Source: Siphonodentalium dalli (lineage: Eukaryota; Mollusca; Scaphopoda; Gadilida; Siphonodentaliidae). From it: a stretch of DNA of 64,000 nt. A program made the translations under genes and the position numbers. The stretch is taken from assembly GCA_032622095.1 (NCBI GenBank), contig CP136063.1, positions 280,421,426 to 280,485,425 of the forward strand, read 5' to 3'. The notes below the pieces were generated by a model, which worked only from the letters and a program-made list of their open reading frames with translations, did not search any database and had not been told where the DNA came from. Shown in pieces: positions 39,101 through 47,439 of this stretch (its first letter is position 1; each line of letters starts with the position of its first letter).

Positions 39101-40759
39101 TTTTTTTTTCTTTTTCTAATGAATGATAGTATGGACTTGTAGTCGCTGTCAACACATATATTTTGAGTTTGAGCCTTGCCAGCAGACGTCATTTGCTTCA
39201 TAAAAGTGGCTGTAGGTTTGAGTTAAGCGGAGTGTGACTGTAGAGTTTATATAACATGTATGCTGTTCAAATCTCACACCTAGTTGTGACCCTTGAGCTT
39301 GTACTGTGACTGCATCACACCACTCATGCATTATTAAAGGTACTCAATCCGATCAGATGCTCCAATATTACTATTTCTTTGGCTTCGGGGGTAAAAAAAA
39401 TATTTGATTCGAGTCGAGGAACCCACCCATCAAAGATTTTTGAAGTTTGTTATTTCTCGAGATGTGTAATAATATGTGGCCCAGAAACACGTGGTCAAAC
39501 GGAGGCCTCGGACAAAATTGCGGATGAAGATGGTTAACTCTAAAATCAAGTGGTAATATGGTCAAATTTCGTGACACTTTAGTGATAAAACGGCAATATT
39601 TTGTTGAACAAAATGTTGACAAATAACAAGTTTTGGGAAATTTGATACAATAGTTGACAGTGGTTAGCATTACTTTGTTGCAATAAATCGATTCTGATAA
39701 CTAAAGAGTATTAAAGAAATGTTGTTGTTGTATCTTGATGGTATGGGGACCATCTGATCGGATTGAGTAACTTTAAGGAAGTACTTGGGTAGGATGTCGA
39801 TAGATCTTGTTAGTATGCTAACCACGATATGATAACAAATTTGTTGGGGCTGGGTTTGCTGTTGGGGCTGGGAATGACAATGGTGTCACATGTCCGACCT
39901 ATTGTAATGCCCTAAATAATCGACTCCTTAACCACAGCAGAATTATGGGTAACTCTTCAAGATTTAGTTGGAAATATTGCTTGTTGCCATTCATCGGAAA
40001 GCTCTCACTGAGAGCTTTCCGATGAATGGCAACAAGCCATATTTTCATCTAATCCTGAAAAGTTACCCATAATTCTGCTGTGGTTAAGGAGTCAATTATT
40101 TAGGGCATTACTGTGTGACCGAGGCAACAATTGATGAAAAGTGAATTGACACTAATACACTGTATAATCCACCATATAAATGGATTGATTGTTATTATTA
40201 ATAAATTCAACAGATCATAAATGTGACCTGCCATATCAAATTCAGTCATAAGTCGGGATTTTTTTACCCTGTGCCAATGCATTCTCTTATATATGCAAGT
40301 CGACCATAGGTCGCCTCGCATATATAAGAGAATGCATTGGCCTAACAATTTTTTATCATTTTTTTAAAATAAATGTTTCTTACAATTTTTAGGACATAAA
40401 ATAAAAAACATCCATTACCCTGCAGGGAGCCCCACACATATATAGAAGCATATAGAAGAGTGTCGTCTGCTCATGTTTGGGTGAAATTATAAAATTGTTA
40501 AAGAATACAAGAAAAAATTATTAAAATTGTAAAAAATTGTTAGGCCGATGCATTCTCTTATATGGTCGACTCGCATATATAAGAGAATGCATTGGCACAG
40601 GGTAAAAAAAATCCCGACTTACGACTGAATTTGATATGGCGGGTCACAAATGCTATGAAATCAAGTCCTGAATCTAATCATGGCTCTTACCTTGACAATC
40701 CAATTCCAGAATGGATGCATGCAGTGCACACTGAAGAAACTAGTGTCAACAGCATTATA
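26935..40759 (-). CDS. SELENOI: Ethanolaminephosphotransferase 1, seven internal exons (partial gene)
   Basis: The product transfers phosphoethanolamine from CDP-ethanolamine to diacylglycerol (last step of the Kennedy pathway) in endoplasmic reticulum/Golgi membranes. Seven minus-strand exons join as 40759-40691, 37679-37487, 36388-36126, 34990-34879, 32409-32361, 28223-28043 and 27117-26935: 1050 nt, 350 codons, no stop, every junction in phase and every intron GT-AG. The joined protein is colinear with vertebrate EPT1, lacking only about 19 N-terminal and about 28 C-terminal residues. The family signature DG(x)2AR(x)8G(x)3D(x)3D is complete in the third exon. EPT1-type hallmarks (MHPFWN, SHWEKYNTG, LPWGYD) argue against the paralogues CEPT1 and CHPT1. 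Introns are about 3.0, 1.1, 1.1, 2.5, 4.1 and 0.9 kb and repeat-rich. The start exon and the tail exon, which in vertebrates carries selenocysteine, were not found. Confidence 0.93.
27331..27481. mobile_element. Minimal hAT-type MITE (151 bp) with 8 bp target duplication
   Basis: A near-perfect palindrome with ends CAAGCCTTGAAATAGTGTGT, flanked by ATCATTGA on both sides. It lies in an EPT1 intron. It is the single-hairpin form of the family. Confidence 0.93.
27745..28000. mobile_element. Decayed MITE of the GGAGCT class with two hairpin modules
   Basis: Left end CATTTCATGACTGGAGCTTC; right end AGCTCACGTCGTGTAAGGCT; hairpins at about 27792-27865 and 27887-27951. TTAA sites are no longer clear. 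Intronic in EPT1. A smaller fragment of the same class lies near 28690-28790. Confidence 0.65.
28043..28223 (-). CDS. SELENOI: EPT1 exon, late membrane segment
   Basis: One base completing a Lys codon, then 60 codons (SYKDKTGKMRPLSEAMRPLV ... LEKQPRLFYVTTGTTFSNIA). It corresponds to the vertebrate stretch from RSYKNNTL to GTAFANST. The acceptor is CTTTCAG and the donor GTGAGT. It contains a strongly hydrophobic helix after EAMRPLV. Confidence 0.91.
28829..29500 (+). repeat. CAGCCGACCACAGTGTCCCC repeat (copy 2)
   Basis: Several GGGTTAATAACTC units, the later ones partly inverted, then a GGACAGACAGACAGACGGAC tail and a CCCCCGAA...TTCGGGGGAC hairpin. Intronic in EPT1. Confidence 0.65.
29560..29780. 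mobile_element. Partial GAATGAGGT-family MITE
   Basis: Carries CAAGCCTGGAAATAGTGTGT and one hairpin, then breaks off in the middle segment. Intronic in EPT1. Confidence 0.7.
29850..30293. mobile_element. hAT-type MITE (CAAGCCTG termini) with 8 bp target duplication
   Basis: 444 bp with the two-hairpin layout; flanked by CTCTTTCA on both sides. Intronic in EPT1. Confidence 0.92.
30300..30940 (+). repeat. Second copy of the 5750-6580 repeat
   Basis: Shares the GAAATGACATC-like start, TTTATTGATAGCATTATATT, the AAGGGTTAATTAATCAAAAC units and the GTGTACCATACA end. Confidence 0.65.
31070..31587 (+). mobile_element. Non-autonomous Helitron
   Basis: 5' end TCTACTATATATTTTTGGAA preceded by A; a TCTGTCTGTCTGTGACTGTG tract; three diverged ~132-143 bp units each with CAAATTTGGTATGTAGG; then a GC hairpin (CCCGGACGAAGTCGGGC) 7 nt before CTAG, followed by T. 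Insertion between A and T, a TC start, a hairpin and a CTRR end are the Helitron hallmarks. No Rep/helicase frame. Intronic in EPT1. Confidence 0.85.
31768..32266. mobile_element. Decayed TTAA MITE carrying a hairpin module
   Basis: Left TTTAACCTCTTCAGTGCCAG and right GGCACTGAAAGGGTGAA resemble the CCCTTTCAGTGCC class. An intact hairpin module sits at 32137-32205, and AT/poly-A tracts fill the middle. Confidence 0.65.
32361..32409 (-). CDS. SELENOI: EPT1 micro-exon (49 nt)
   Basis: Short exon encoding GFVGLTFPPTFRNVY with split codons at both ends (2 + 45 + 2 nt). The acceptor is ATTTCAG and the donor GTAAGT. It is bounded by large repeat-filled introns of about 2.5 and 4.1 kb. It was identified because it exactly fills the alignment gap to vertebrate EPT1 between the GECFELVVY and SYKDKTGK exons and satisfies phase on both sides. 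Confidence 0.88.
32928..33373. mobile_element. hAT-type MITE (CAAGCCTG termini)
   Basis: Complete two-hairpin form with ends CAAGCCTGCAAATAG and CTATTTGCAGGCTTG. No clear 8 bp duplication remains. Intronic in EPT1. Confidence 0.87.
33590..34420. other. Unassigned segment ending in CGACGAGATATCTCGTCG palindromes
   Basis: A 93-codon plus-strand frame (33846-34127) has no recognised homology. Two palindromes, CGACGAGTTATCTCGTCGCC and CGACGAGATATCTCGTCGCC, are followed by CACTCAATGAGTTAA. That end resembles the right end of a TTAA element, but no matching left end was found. Confidence 0.4.
34422..34797 (+). repeat. Low-copy repeat beginning AGTGATGTGAAACACTCC (third copy)
   Basis: Matches 15885-16252 closely and follows TTAA directly. 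Intronic in EPT1, just downstream of the 34879-34990 exon. Confidence 0.7.
34879..34990 (-). CDS. SELENOI: EPT1 exon, middle membrane segment
   Basis: 37 codons plus one base (GMTILYFITFFGGHDMWKFR ... ECFELVVY). The acceptor is TTTGCAG. I chose the donor GTATGT at 34878 because it leaves phase 1 and makes the junction with the next exon align with vertebrate EPT1 without a gap. The frame stays open about 18 codons past this donor, so read-through looks coding but does not match the family. Confidence 0.87.
35515..35650. repeat. Imperfect fold-back palindrome
   Basis: Outer arms CTTTTATCGAACTCGTTGCGG / CAACTCATTCGATAAAAG and inner TATTTCGCTCGAG / CTCGCGAAATATA pairing. Intronic in EPT1. Confidence 0.65.
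35752..35822. repeat. Tandem duplication, about 36 bp unit
   Basis: CTTGATGGAAGATGCTAACA AGATAGAGTTCTC occurs twice in a row with one change. Confidence 0.85.
35826..36070. mobile_element. Truncated GAATGAGGT-family MITE
   Basis: Middle segment plus the right hairpin are present; the right terminus is deleted after CTCTGGGGACAAAATGACAG. Its edge lies about 55 bp from an EPT1 exon end. Confidence 0.7.
36126..36388 (-). CDS. SELENOI: EPT1 catalytic exon with CDP-alcohol phosphotransferase signature
   Basis: With the base carried from the previous exon it encodes 88 codons starting DGTDGKQARRTKTSG. The signature DG-x2-AR-x8-G-x3-D-x3-D is complete (DGKQAR ... G ELFD HGLD); these residues bind the metal and the CDP moiety in this family. 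It then encodes two hydrophobic helices and SHWEKYNTGVLFLPWGYD. The donor is GTGAGT after a phase 0 GTC codon. A frame read without splicing would begin with intronic codons. Confidence 0.95.
36908..37100. mobile_element. Truncated TTAA MITE (CATGACTGGAGCT class)
   Basis: Left end TTAACCCTTCCATGACTGGA and one hairpin (36957-37024); the second hairpin is cut after one arm. Confidence 0.65.
37487..37679 (-). CDS. SELENOI: EPT1 exon with first membrane helices
   Basis: 64 codons plus one base. It begins FYPYWLAPNL, matching the WLAPNL motif of the family, then a hydrophobic helix, a loop with YYDPHFYAA, then VPNWVWLVCG and a second helix. It is three residues longer than the human segment, within the loop after the DPHFYA motif. 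The acceptor is TTTCAG; the donor is GTAAGA after CTAG. The leftover G completes the Asp codon of the catalytic signature in the next exon (phase 1). Confidence 0.92.
37848..38256. mobile_element. hAT-type MITE (CAAGTCTG/CAAGCTTG termini)
   Basis: Two-hairpin form with a shortened middle. Ends CAAGTCTGCAAATAGTGTGT and ACACTATTTGCAAGCTTG. Intronic in EPT1. Confidence 0.83.
38323..38564. mobile_element. TTAA MITE, CCCTTTGAGTGCC termini, one hairpin module
   Basis: TTAA both sides, ends CCCTTTGAGTGCCAGG / CCTGGCACTCAAAGGG, hairpin module at 38374-38442. Its right TTAA is the left TTAA of the next element. Confidence 0.87.
38561..39024. mobile_element. TTAA MITE, AGGTACTCAATCC termini, complete
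   Basis: TTAA both sides with inverted AGGTACTCAATCCGATCAGA ends. Chained head to tail with the preceding MITE. Confidence 0.88.
39334..39776. mobile_element. TTAA MITE, AGGTACTCAATCC termini, inverted relative to the previous copy
   Basis: TTAA both sides. Internal order is the reverse complement of 38561-39024. One terminal base differs (GAGTAACTTTAA). Confidence 0.87.
39899..40113. mobile_element. Palindromic MITE, TACAGTAATGC family
   Basis: Ends TATTGTAATGCCCTAAATAA and TTATTTAGGGCATTACTGT, mirror halves meeting at GAAAGCTCTCACTGAGAGCTTTC. Confidence 0.82.
40216..40649. mobile_element. GTCGGGA-class MITE with long inverted termini and hairpin modules
   Basis: Terminal inverted repeats extend over 50 bp (TGTGACCTGCCATATCAAAT, AGTCATAAGTCGGGATTTTT). 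An intact hairpin module at 40273-40341; a second is reduced to ~50 bp near 40542-40593. It ends about 40 bp from an EPT1 exon. Confidence 0.8.
40691..40759 (-). CDS. SELENOI: EPT1 exon (second exon of the vertebrate gene)
   Basis: 23 codons beginning YNAVDTSFFS and containing MHPFWNWIVK, matching the conserved N-terminal cytosolic segment just before the first membrane helix. The acceptor follows a pyrimidine tract ending TTTCAG and the donor is GTAAGA. The exon starts and ends in phase 0. The preceding exon should encode roughly the first 19 residues and was not recognised upstream within the window. Confidence 0.9.
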
Positions 40760-40989
40760 CTGAAATGATAAAACAGAAACAGTGAGCCACTTTAGCTGGA
40801 CATAAAACAAAAACAAGGCAGGTGACTTTATATTACTATTACAGTACAAGTATTCAAGTCTTTGATAAATTCATATTCATTGATAGGTAGTTGAATCTTA
40901 TTCATTCTTTTGTAGCCTTTGGCTGTTTCTCGAACTTACCATCACCATTTGATGAATAATTACTCAATGATGAGGCCAAAATAAATAAA

Positions 40990-41550
40990 AGGTCGCAGAC
41001 CACATGTCCCCCGACTCGAGTGGTAAACTTCATGATTGGATTTGTTAGAAGGATACTATTTGCAACAATGTTATACAGTATATATATGTTGCAAACCACC
41101 GCAAAATTTCTTGGCAAAATTTCTTGGACAAAACAACCCGATGAACAAACGCATGCAAATGCGAAAATAATGATATTTTTGTATTAGCTATATAGATGTT
41201 GCAAATCACCAACATGTTTGGAACAATATCCCAGAGTTTCAAATCTCTACATTTAAAACTGTAGGAGGAGTTGATTACACCATGAAGGTACCCAATCTCA
41301 TCCAAAAGGCAAAAAAATTCCAAATTTTCTAAGTCGAAAACCCTCCCAAAAATATGGAAAAAATTATATTTTTGATTAGCTATATAGATGTTGCAAATCA
41401 CCAACATGTTAGGAACAATATCCCAGAGTTTCAAATCTCTATGTTTAAAACTGTAGGAGGAGTTGATTACACCATGAAGGTACCCAATCTCGGACGCACG
41501 GACGGACGAGGGTCATTTCTATAGTCCTCCGACGGAAACGTCGGGGGACA
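40990..41550 (+). repeat. GGTCGCAGACCACATGTCCCC repeat (copy 3, related)
   Basis: About two units of ~180 bp (TGTAGGAGGAGTTGATTACA and TATATAGATGTTGCAAATCA) then GGACGCACGGACGGACGAGG, TCTATAGTCCTCCGAC and a CCGACGGAAACGTCGG hairpin with GGGGACA. It lies upstream of the first EPT1 exon found. Confidence 0.65.
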
Positions 41551-41559
41551 AAAATACCT

Positions 41560-42700
41560 GTGTTTCTGGTGACCCGCCCGCCCCTATTCAGGCTTCTTGA
41601 ATGTCACCAGAAAAACAGGTATATATTGTTTTGGCCTGAGTATGTTAATTGTGGAATATTCTGATAATAAATTCATACAGCCTTGAACTTATTATCTATA
41701 CACAATAGAACATTCTAATGTATACTTTTACAACTGAATTGGAGAATACTCCTACAAATGAATGAATAGGAATAGATTCTAGGGTTGTTTTGTTGCTTAT
41801 ATAACAGAATGAATGAATGGGACTCAAAAGGGCAATTCCAGTGGCCAAAAATTTAGTTTAGGTATATCCTGAGTGAGTTATACCATACCTGTTAATTTAA
41901 GAAGAAATGCACCCTGTGGTGCGAATTCAAAATTGACAAATATATCTTCGTGAAAAACTTTTTATCTGGTGACAGTTTCAATTCAAGTTCTTAATCGTTC
42001 CCGAAGGAACATGTGTTTATTATAAAGACCACCACGATGAAAATTAACATTAAGCAGATTGTAACTGCATCAACATTTTGTTGAGAAACGAGTAGTTATA
42101 TGCTCAAATCAATCATTCTGATATTCAAATAGTTATGGACATCATTGAAATTAACTTGAAAGAAGTAAAACAACAACTGTGTACAAGTGGCTGACTTCAA
42201 TATTATTAAAGTCAGATTAAGTCACGTTGTAACTTCAGGTTGTGGATATGGAGATATGATTTTGTGCCCTCGATGATTGTACCATGGTTTAGAAATGAAT
42301 AATGGTGTAGTCTAGATATTGCCTACCCGCATGTAAATATAATAACATATCTATACTCAGTCCATGTCTATATTCAGTCCAACCTTCTGCAAAGATTGTA
42401 ACTCTGAGTTTCCCTGTGGTTTAGTATAAACTCAGGAGTTATACTATTTTTTGCTCATTTTTTTTTTCGCGCATCCATCGGTGTGCGAAAAATAGTACAG
42501 CGCGAATTTAATATGAGTACGGTATGTTAATTCTAATGAGCCATGTGTAGAGAAGCAGCTTGGCTATGAAACTGAGCATTATTGTACTTGGAGACTTAAC
42601 AATTTGGTGACATTAACTTCTTCGGGTTTGACCGAATTTGGCAATATCATACCTCTTCCCAGTCAATTTAATTTTGAGCTGAAGATTCTTTATAGAATGA
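41560..42700. other. Unassigned stretch
   Basis: No gene or transposon end recognised. Possibly upstream intron of EPT1 if its first exon lies beyond. Confidence 0.3.
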
Positions 42701-42713
42701 ATTGAATTGAATT

Positions 42714-42940
42714 TATCAATGACTGCAGCTTCCTGAATTTTTGCAAAAAATCGCGGTGCCATTTCTCATACCGGTATAATAATTAATATATATGCGAATC
42801 TCCCATAGGAAGAATCACATATATAAGAAAATAGTAAAATACATTGGCATAACAATATATACCTTGACCTTGTAAGAATACACTGGCAGAGGATCTTCAA
42901 TGCTGCACCATTGCAGCTCCCGTCTTAAAATGGTTTAGCA
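42714..42940. mobile_element. Decayed GGAGCT-class MITE
   Basis: Left ATGACTGCAGCTTCCTGAAT, right CATTGCAGCTCCCGTCTTAA and remnants of hairpin arms. Confidence 0.5.
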
Positions 42941-43329
42941 GCATTCAATGATCGTTGCTTAGAAAATTTCATTGTATTAAAGCAACTACCATTTTGTTTA
43001 TAACTGATTCAGTGATGAAAACACTGCATGCTACAGCACCCCCAAGATGAAGCAGACTCATTCCGCTCATTGCAGCCAACGCCGCAAATAGCCAACATCT
43101 AAATGTGGTGACATTGATTTTGAGTGGAAACCATATTTGGTTTGGCAACTCAGGTACCCCGGTGGATGTTATTTTAAAGAGGTATTTTTCTTTCGATTTA
43201 AACAGACATGGCTTATTCAGGCTTCTTCTACATTATTTGGAAGGAGTTATAAGATATCTTGACAAATACACAAAATATATTATATACCGGCCTCATATCC
43301 TCTGAAAAATAATTTACCATGGTCATAGC

Positions 43330-43690
43330 CATTTTCCCGCTGTTTTCAATTTTTGTACAAGCCAACCAATGAACCGGCTGCAGCCATTGCAGGCGCTGCT
43401 CCAGTTTGATCAGAACATGCTCTGATACTCATCAGTATGACAAGCTGACTGGTACTCATTTAACGCATGAGTGATGCGAAGCGACACAGTACGAGTGACT
43501 TGCTCAAGGGTAACAGCTTGGCGGGGGGTTTTGAAACAGCGAGCAATCTGACAATTGCACGTCGCTCAAAGCGGCCAAGCCACTGCTATGTGGAGACTCA
43601 ATGACCGACGACGCACTGCGAACACATATCGATGTGTTTACAGTGAATTAAGTCCAACACGCTAACCACTGGACCACGGAGCTCCACATA
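43330..43690 (-). mobile_element. tRNA-derived SINE
   Basis: On the minus strand a tRNA-like head (CCGTGGTCCAGTGGTTAGCG, an A-box) is followed by a weak B-box near TGTGTTCGCAG. Further down come CCTTGAGCAAGTCACT and TTAAATGAGTACCAG blocks, resembling a conserved central domain of marine-invertebrate SINEs. It is not a functional tRNA: the acceptor stem does not close. Confidence 0.72.
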
Positions 43691-43948
43691 TCAGGAATAG
43701 ACTAACATGGGACGCTCTTTTTTTGTTCCATGTCATGCACTTGTTTGTTTGGGACCCAAACACTGTGTTCAAATTTGTATTTTTGTATGACTTCAATCTG
43801 TCTTTCTGTGACATATAATGCTCATAGAAATATACCGGTAGTTCAAGCATTTATTATTTTTGGTGATGATGTTTTACAGACATTTGCATATTTATCACAG
43901 TGGAGGCCTCATGTCACTTTAATCAGCTTAGAGTTCCATAACCCTCGG

Positions 43949-44056
43949 GGAGAGCTTTCCGATGAATGGCAACAAGCCATATTTTCGACTAAATCCTGAA
44001 AAGTTACCCATAATTCTGCTGTGGTTAAGAAGTCGCTTACTTAGAGCATTACTGTA
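43949..44056. mobile_element. Half of a TACAGTAATGC-family MITE
   Basis: Right half only (GAGAGCTTTCCGATGAATGG ... AGAGCATTACTGTA). It abuts the 5' edge of the retrotransposon remnant. Confidence 0.78.
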
Positions 44057-44095
44057 CTTGGACCACTCCTCTTCCTGTGCCACATAAACGATCTA

Positions 44096-44481
44096 CTCTT
44101 GAGTGCCTAATAATCATACATGTACGATTATTAAAATCGAGGTAAAATTCCCACCTGTACGATCGTTATTTGGTCCTGTACGTTTATTAAATTAACCAAA
44201 AGAAATAATTCACCAATCTTAAATTGTGTTATTCATAGATAAATGAACTCTGATTGTTGACAGTGATCAGCACACTGTAGATTCACAGACCTGGCTATCA
44301 ATCAAAACTATTTCTGTCACGAGGCATCAGTAAACCAGTCAGATGGTGCGTTTTGTTGGGATGTATGGTACTAATAGTTCCAGTCTGTACGTTTATTCCG
44401 CCCTGTACTATTATTCAGTTACGCGACATTTTCCAACCTGTAATATTATTCCACCCTGTACTTTTATTAGGCACTCAAGAG
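44096..44481. mobile_element. 386 bp TA-flanked MITE inside the retrotransposon
   Basis: Inverted ends CTCTTGAGTGCCTAATAA, flanked by TA on both sides. Removing it with one TA restores the RT frame exactly. Internally it has five or six loose copies of CCTGTACNNTTATT. No coding. Confidence 0.88.
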
Positions 44482-45890
44482 TACTACAAGCTGTCACATC
44501 AGAGGTGAAACTCTTCGCAGACGACTGCCTCTTGAAAAGCCAGATATATCATACTCCATAACCCCAAGAAGACCTCAAATCACTAGTAAAATGGGCAGCC
44601 ACAAGAGGTATGCAGTTCAACTCGAAAAAGTGTAATATCTTGTCCACAACACCAAAGACATCATTCATGTACCGGTACCAACTAGATAACCAGATATTGC
44701 AAACAGTTGATGAAACAACATATCTTGGACTGACAATCACCAACAACCTCACTTGGTTATCTCACATATCCAAGAGTGTGAAGAAAGCAAGGTGCACCCT
44801 TGAATTCCTATGACGTAACTTAAGGAGAGCCGATAAAAAACACACAAAGATGGCTTATAAAACAACTGTAAGATCAACCTGACAATATGCAGCAGAAGTA
44901 TGGGACCCCTGCTAGTATCGCTGAAGGGGTCACTCTCACCAAAACAAGACAGTCAATGACTGTGGGGTCGCTCACCAGACTGCAAAGACTGATAAGACTG
45001 GGACTCTGGAGACCACAACAGTCAGAACTTTTCATAATCACTTTAAAAGAAGTAGATCTAAACAGAATATGTGGCTAGAGAGGCTTCATGTATGTAGGTC
45101 GGTGAATATCTATCTTGAAATTACCAACTGTACACTACTGATCAGCCCCCTCCTCCAGTTCAACAAGTCCCCTCCCGACCGGGCTCCAGACTCCCAAGTC
45201 TTAGGTTGGAATTTCACAACCGACATCTCAAACTTTCTCAATTAAAACCATTTAGACATGTTTGAAGCCCAATTATCCATGGACCCAAAACACCATACAT
45301 GTATGTTAGATTAATCAGTCAGCTAGTTCCAAGGTAGATGTTTTAATGAATATTGTATTTTAATGATTTTATTAGACACAAAAGTCCCCATAGCCCTGTC
45401 ATTTCTTAACAGGTTGACCTCATGTTAACAAATCTGAATCTCAGTCACTAAAGGATCCTCCATACTATATGTAAGCTAAATAGTCCAACCTCTCTTGAGA
45501 GGACATTTTATACTTATTATTTATGTGGGCAGTAGCCTCTATACGGGCGCCTATGGCGCATAAGATACTATGGGTGGCGGGATGGGTGGTGGGTGGGAAC
45601 TTATACTTATTATATTCCCCAAATGTACCTGTCTCCCAATTGAACGTTTCACTATTATGTGTGAGACCAGATGTTTCTCATGATCTTTTCAGGTTTGGGG
45701 ACATTTTAGGAAATTTGAGGAAAATCAGTTCAGTACAACTATTAAAATCTACCATCTGAAATTACCAAATGAATGGATCTCATAGATGGGGATTCATGTT
45801 TGTTCAAATAGGGGTGGAGATAAGAGATTTAATTATCAACCAGCCACCCTACCTGTGATTTTTGATACTGGTATAATAATGTATAGATTC

Positions 45891-47225
45891 TAGAGCTGAA
45901 ACGGTTGACCCATTCTTCTAACCGGTTAACCATCGGGGTTAACCGGATTTCAACCGCTTAACCGCTAAATTTCTAGCGGACTTCTCTCACACTAATTATG
46001 TCGACATTATGCCATGCTCCAGGGACAAACCTATGTGAGAAGTAGTAGCTGAAATAAAGACCTTATTCACAGCATTTAACGATATTCAAAAACCCGCATT
46101 CACTGTTCTTTTGCTGGCTCTCGTGAGTCGTGATGGGGAATGAGCAAGTGAAATTTGTGAATGGCAGGGGAGATCGCTTATTTGCCGTGATCAGCATATG
46201 TTTGGGCATTTGTAAAACGAGTAAAATAGTATGGGTATTGGTAAAACAAGTAACAAAACTATATATTAAAGATCTGTAATATATCATTATCATCATTGGT
46301 ATATCCTCCAATGCATTATATATAAAGACAAGAAAGTAATAACTAGAGAACAAAAAGGAAGGTCAGTTAGGTCAGACTCGCAGTCCTATTCAGTATTCGA
46401 GCTATTCGTCGGTATCGTGATAGCGGACACTAGTGTTGGGAGGTTATATAATTTACGTTTCGGTTTTACTTTTAGTATGCAATCACTTAACATATAGCAA
46501 TTACTGCCAAATTGAGTGTTAATTAGTCCCACAGGCACAACCAGTTACAATTAAATTTCCTTGATAAAAGGGAAGATTATTGAAGAAGTTTTGGGTTGCT
46601 TCAACTACGATGTCTGTTTGGTCACTCAATTGAATTGATCATATTAAATCACAACAGGGAGGAAAAACGGGAAGAGTGAAGACATTGTGCAGCTGATCTC
46701 AATCTTCAAACTTTGTCGACTTACATAGTTTTTATAAACCCCACTGTAAAACAGTTTTATATATAGTATGTCGTGGTGTGATTCCAATTTGAATCCATGT
46801 TGCTTAGTGCAGTATTAACTATTAAGTTACGAAAGCACGCATTGCCACACAACGCCACTTTTACGTTGTCACTTCCTTGTGTGCATTCAGACTTGATACA
46901 CAGTGACTGCACACGTGCTTTTGTCGGAAGAAAACTTCAAAGGGTCGGAATTGATTGAAGGTCGCCGACACTTCCAGACAGTTCGAGAATTGCTACTAAG
47001 TATCTGATATTACCGCGTATACCAATTAATGCTTGCATTGCACTCTACTATCGGTGACACGGGATTTAGTATTAGTTTTGCATCATTTAACCTAATATTT
47101 TGAGGATTATTCACGTTCACATTCAACTGAAAACGGGATGCGGTTACGTCCGGTTCATTTTTTTCTAACCGGTTACGTCGCTAACCAGATGCTAACCGGT
47201 TAACCGTCTAACCGTTTCAGCTCTA
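45891..47225. mobile_element. hAT-type element, non-autonomous, 1335 bp
   Basis: Inverted ends TAGAGCTGAAACGGTT and AACCGTTTCAGCTCTA; 8 bp target duplication ATAGATTC on both sides. Subterminal regions are packed with AACCGGTTAAC-like motifs, probable transposase sites. No transposase frame inside. Confidence 0.92.
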
Positions 47226-47439
47226 ATAGATTCCTCTTGATTTCTAAGCTGCCTGGGTGGGGGGCAATAGGGCGGAAGTTTAGAGGGGGTGGGGTTTTGA
47301 TACCTCCCCCTACTTTCATAAATTTTTTCGAACAGTTAGAAATTTCATGCCTGATAGTGTTACATTTGATTTTTCAACCAGTAACAGTCCATATTTTCCT
47401 ACTTTGGATTAAACTGTAGCACCGAAATGGCCACAAATT

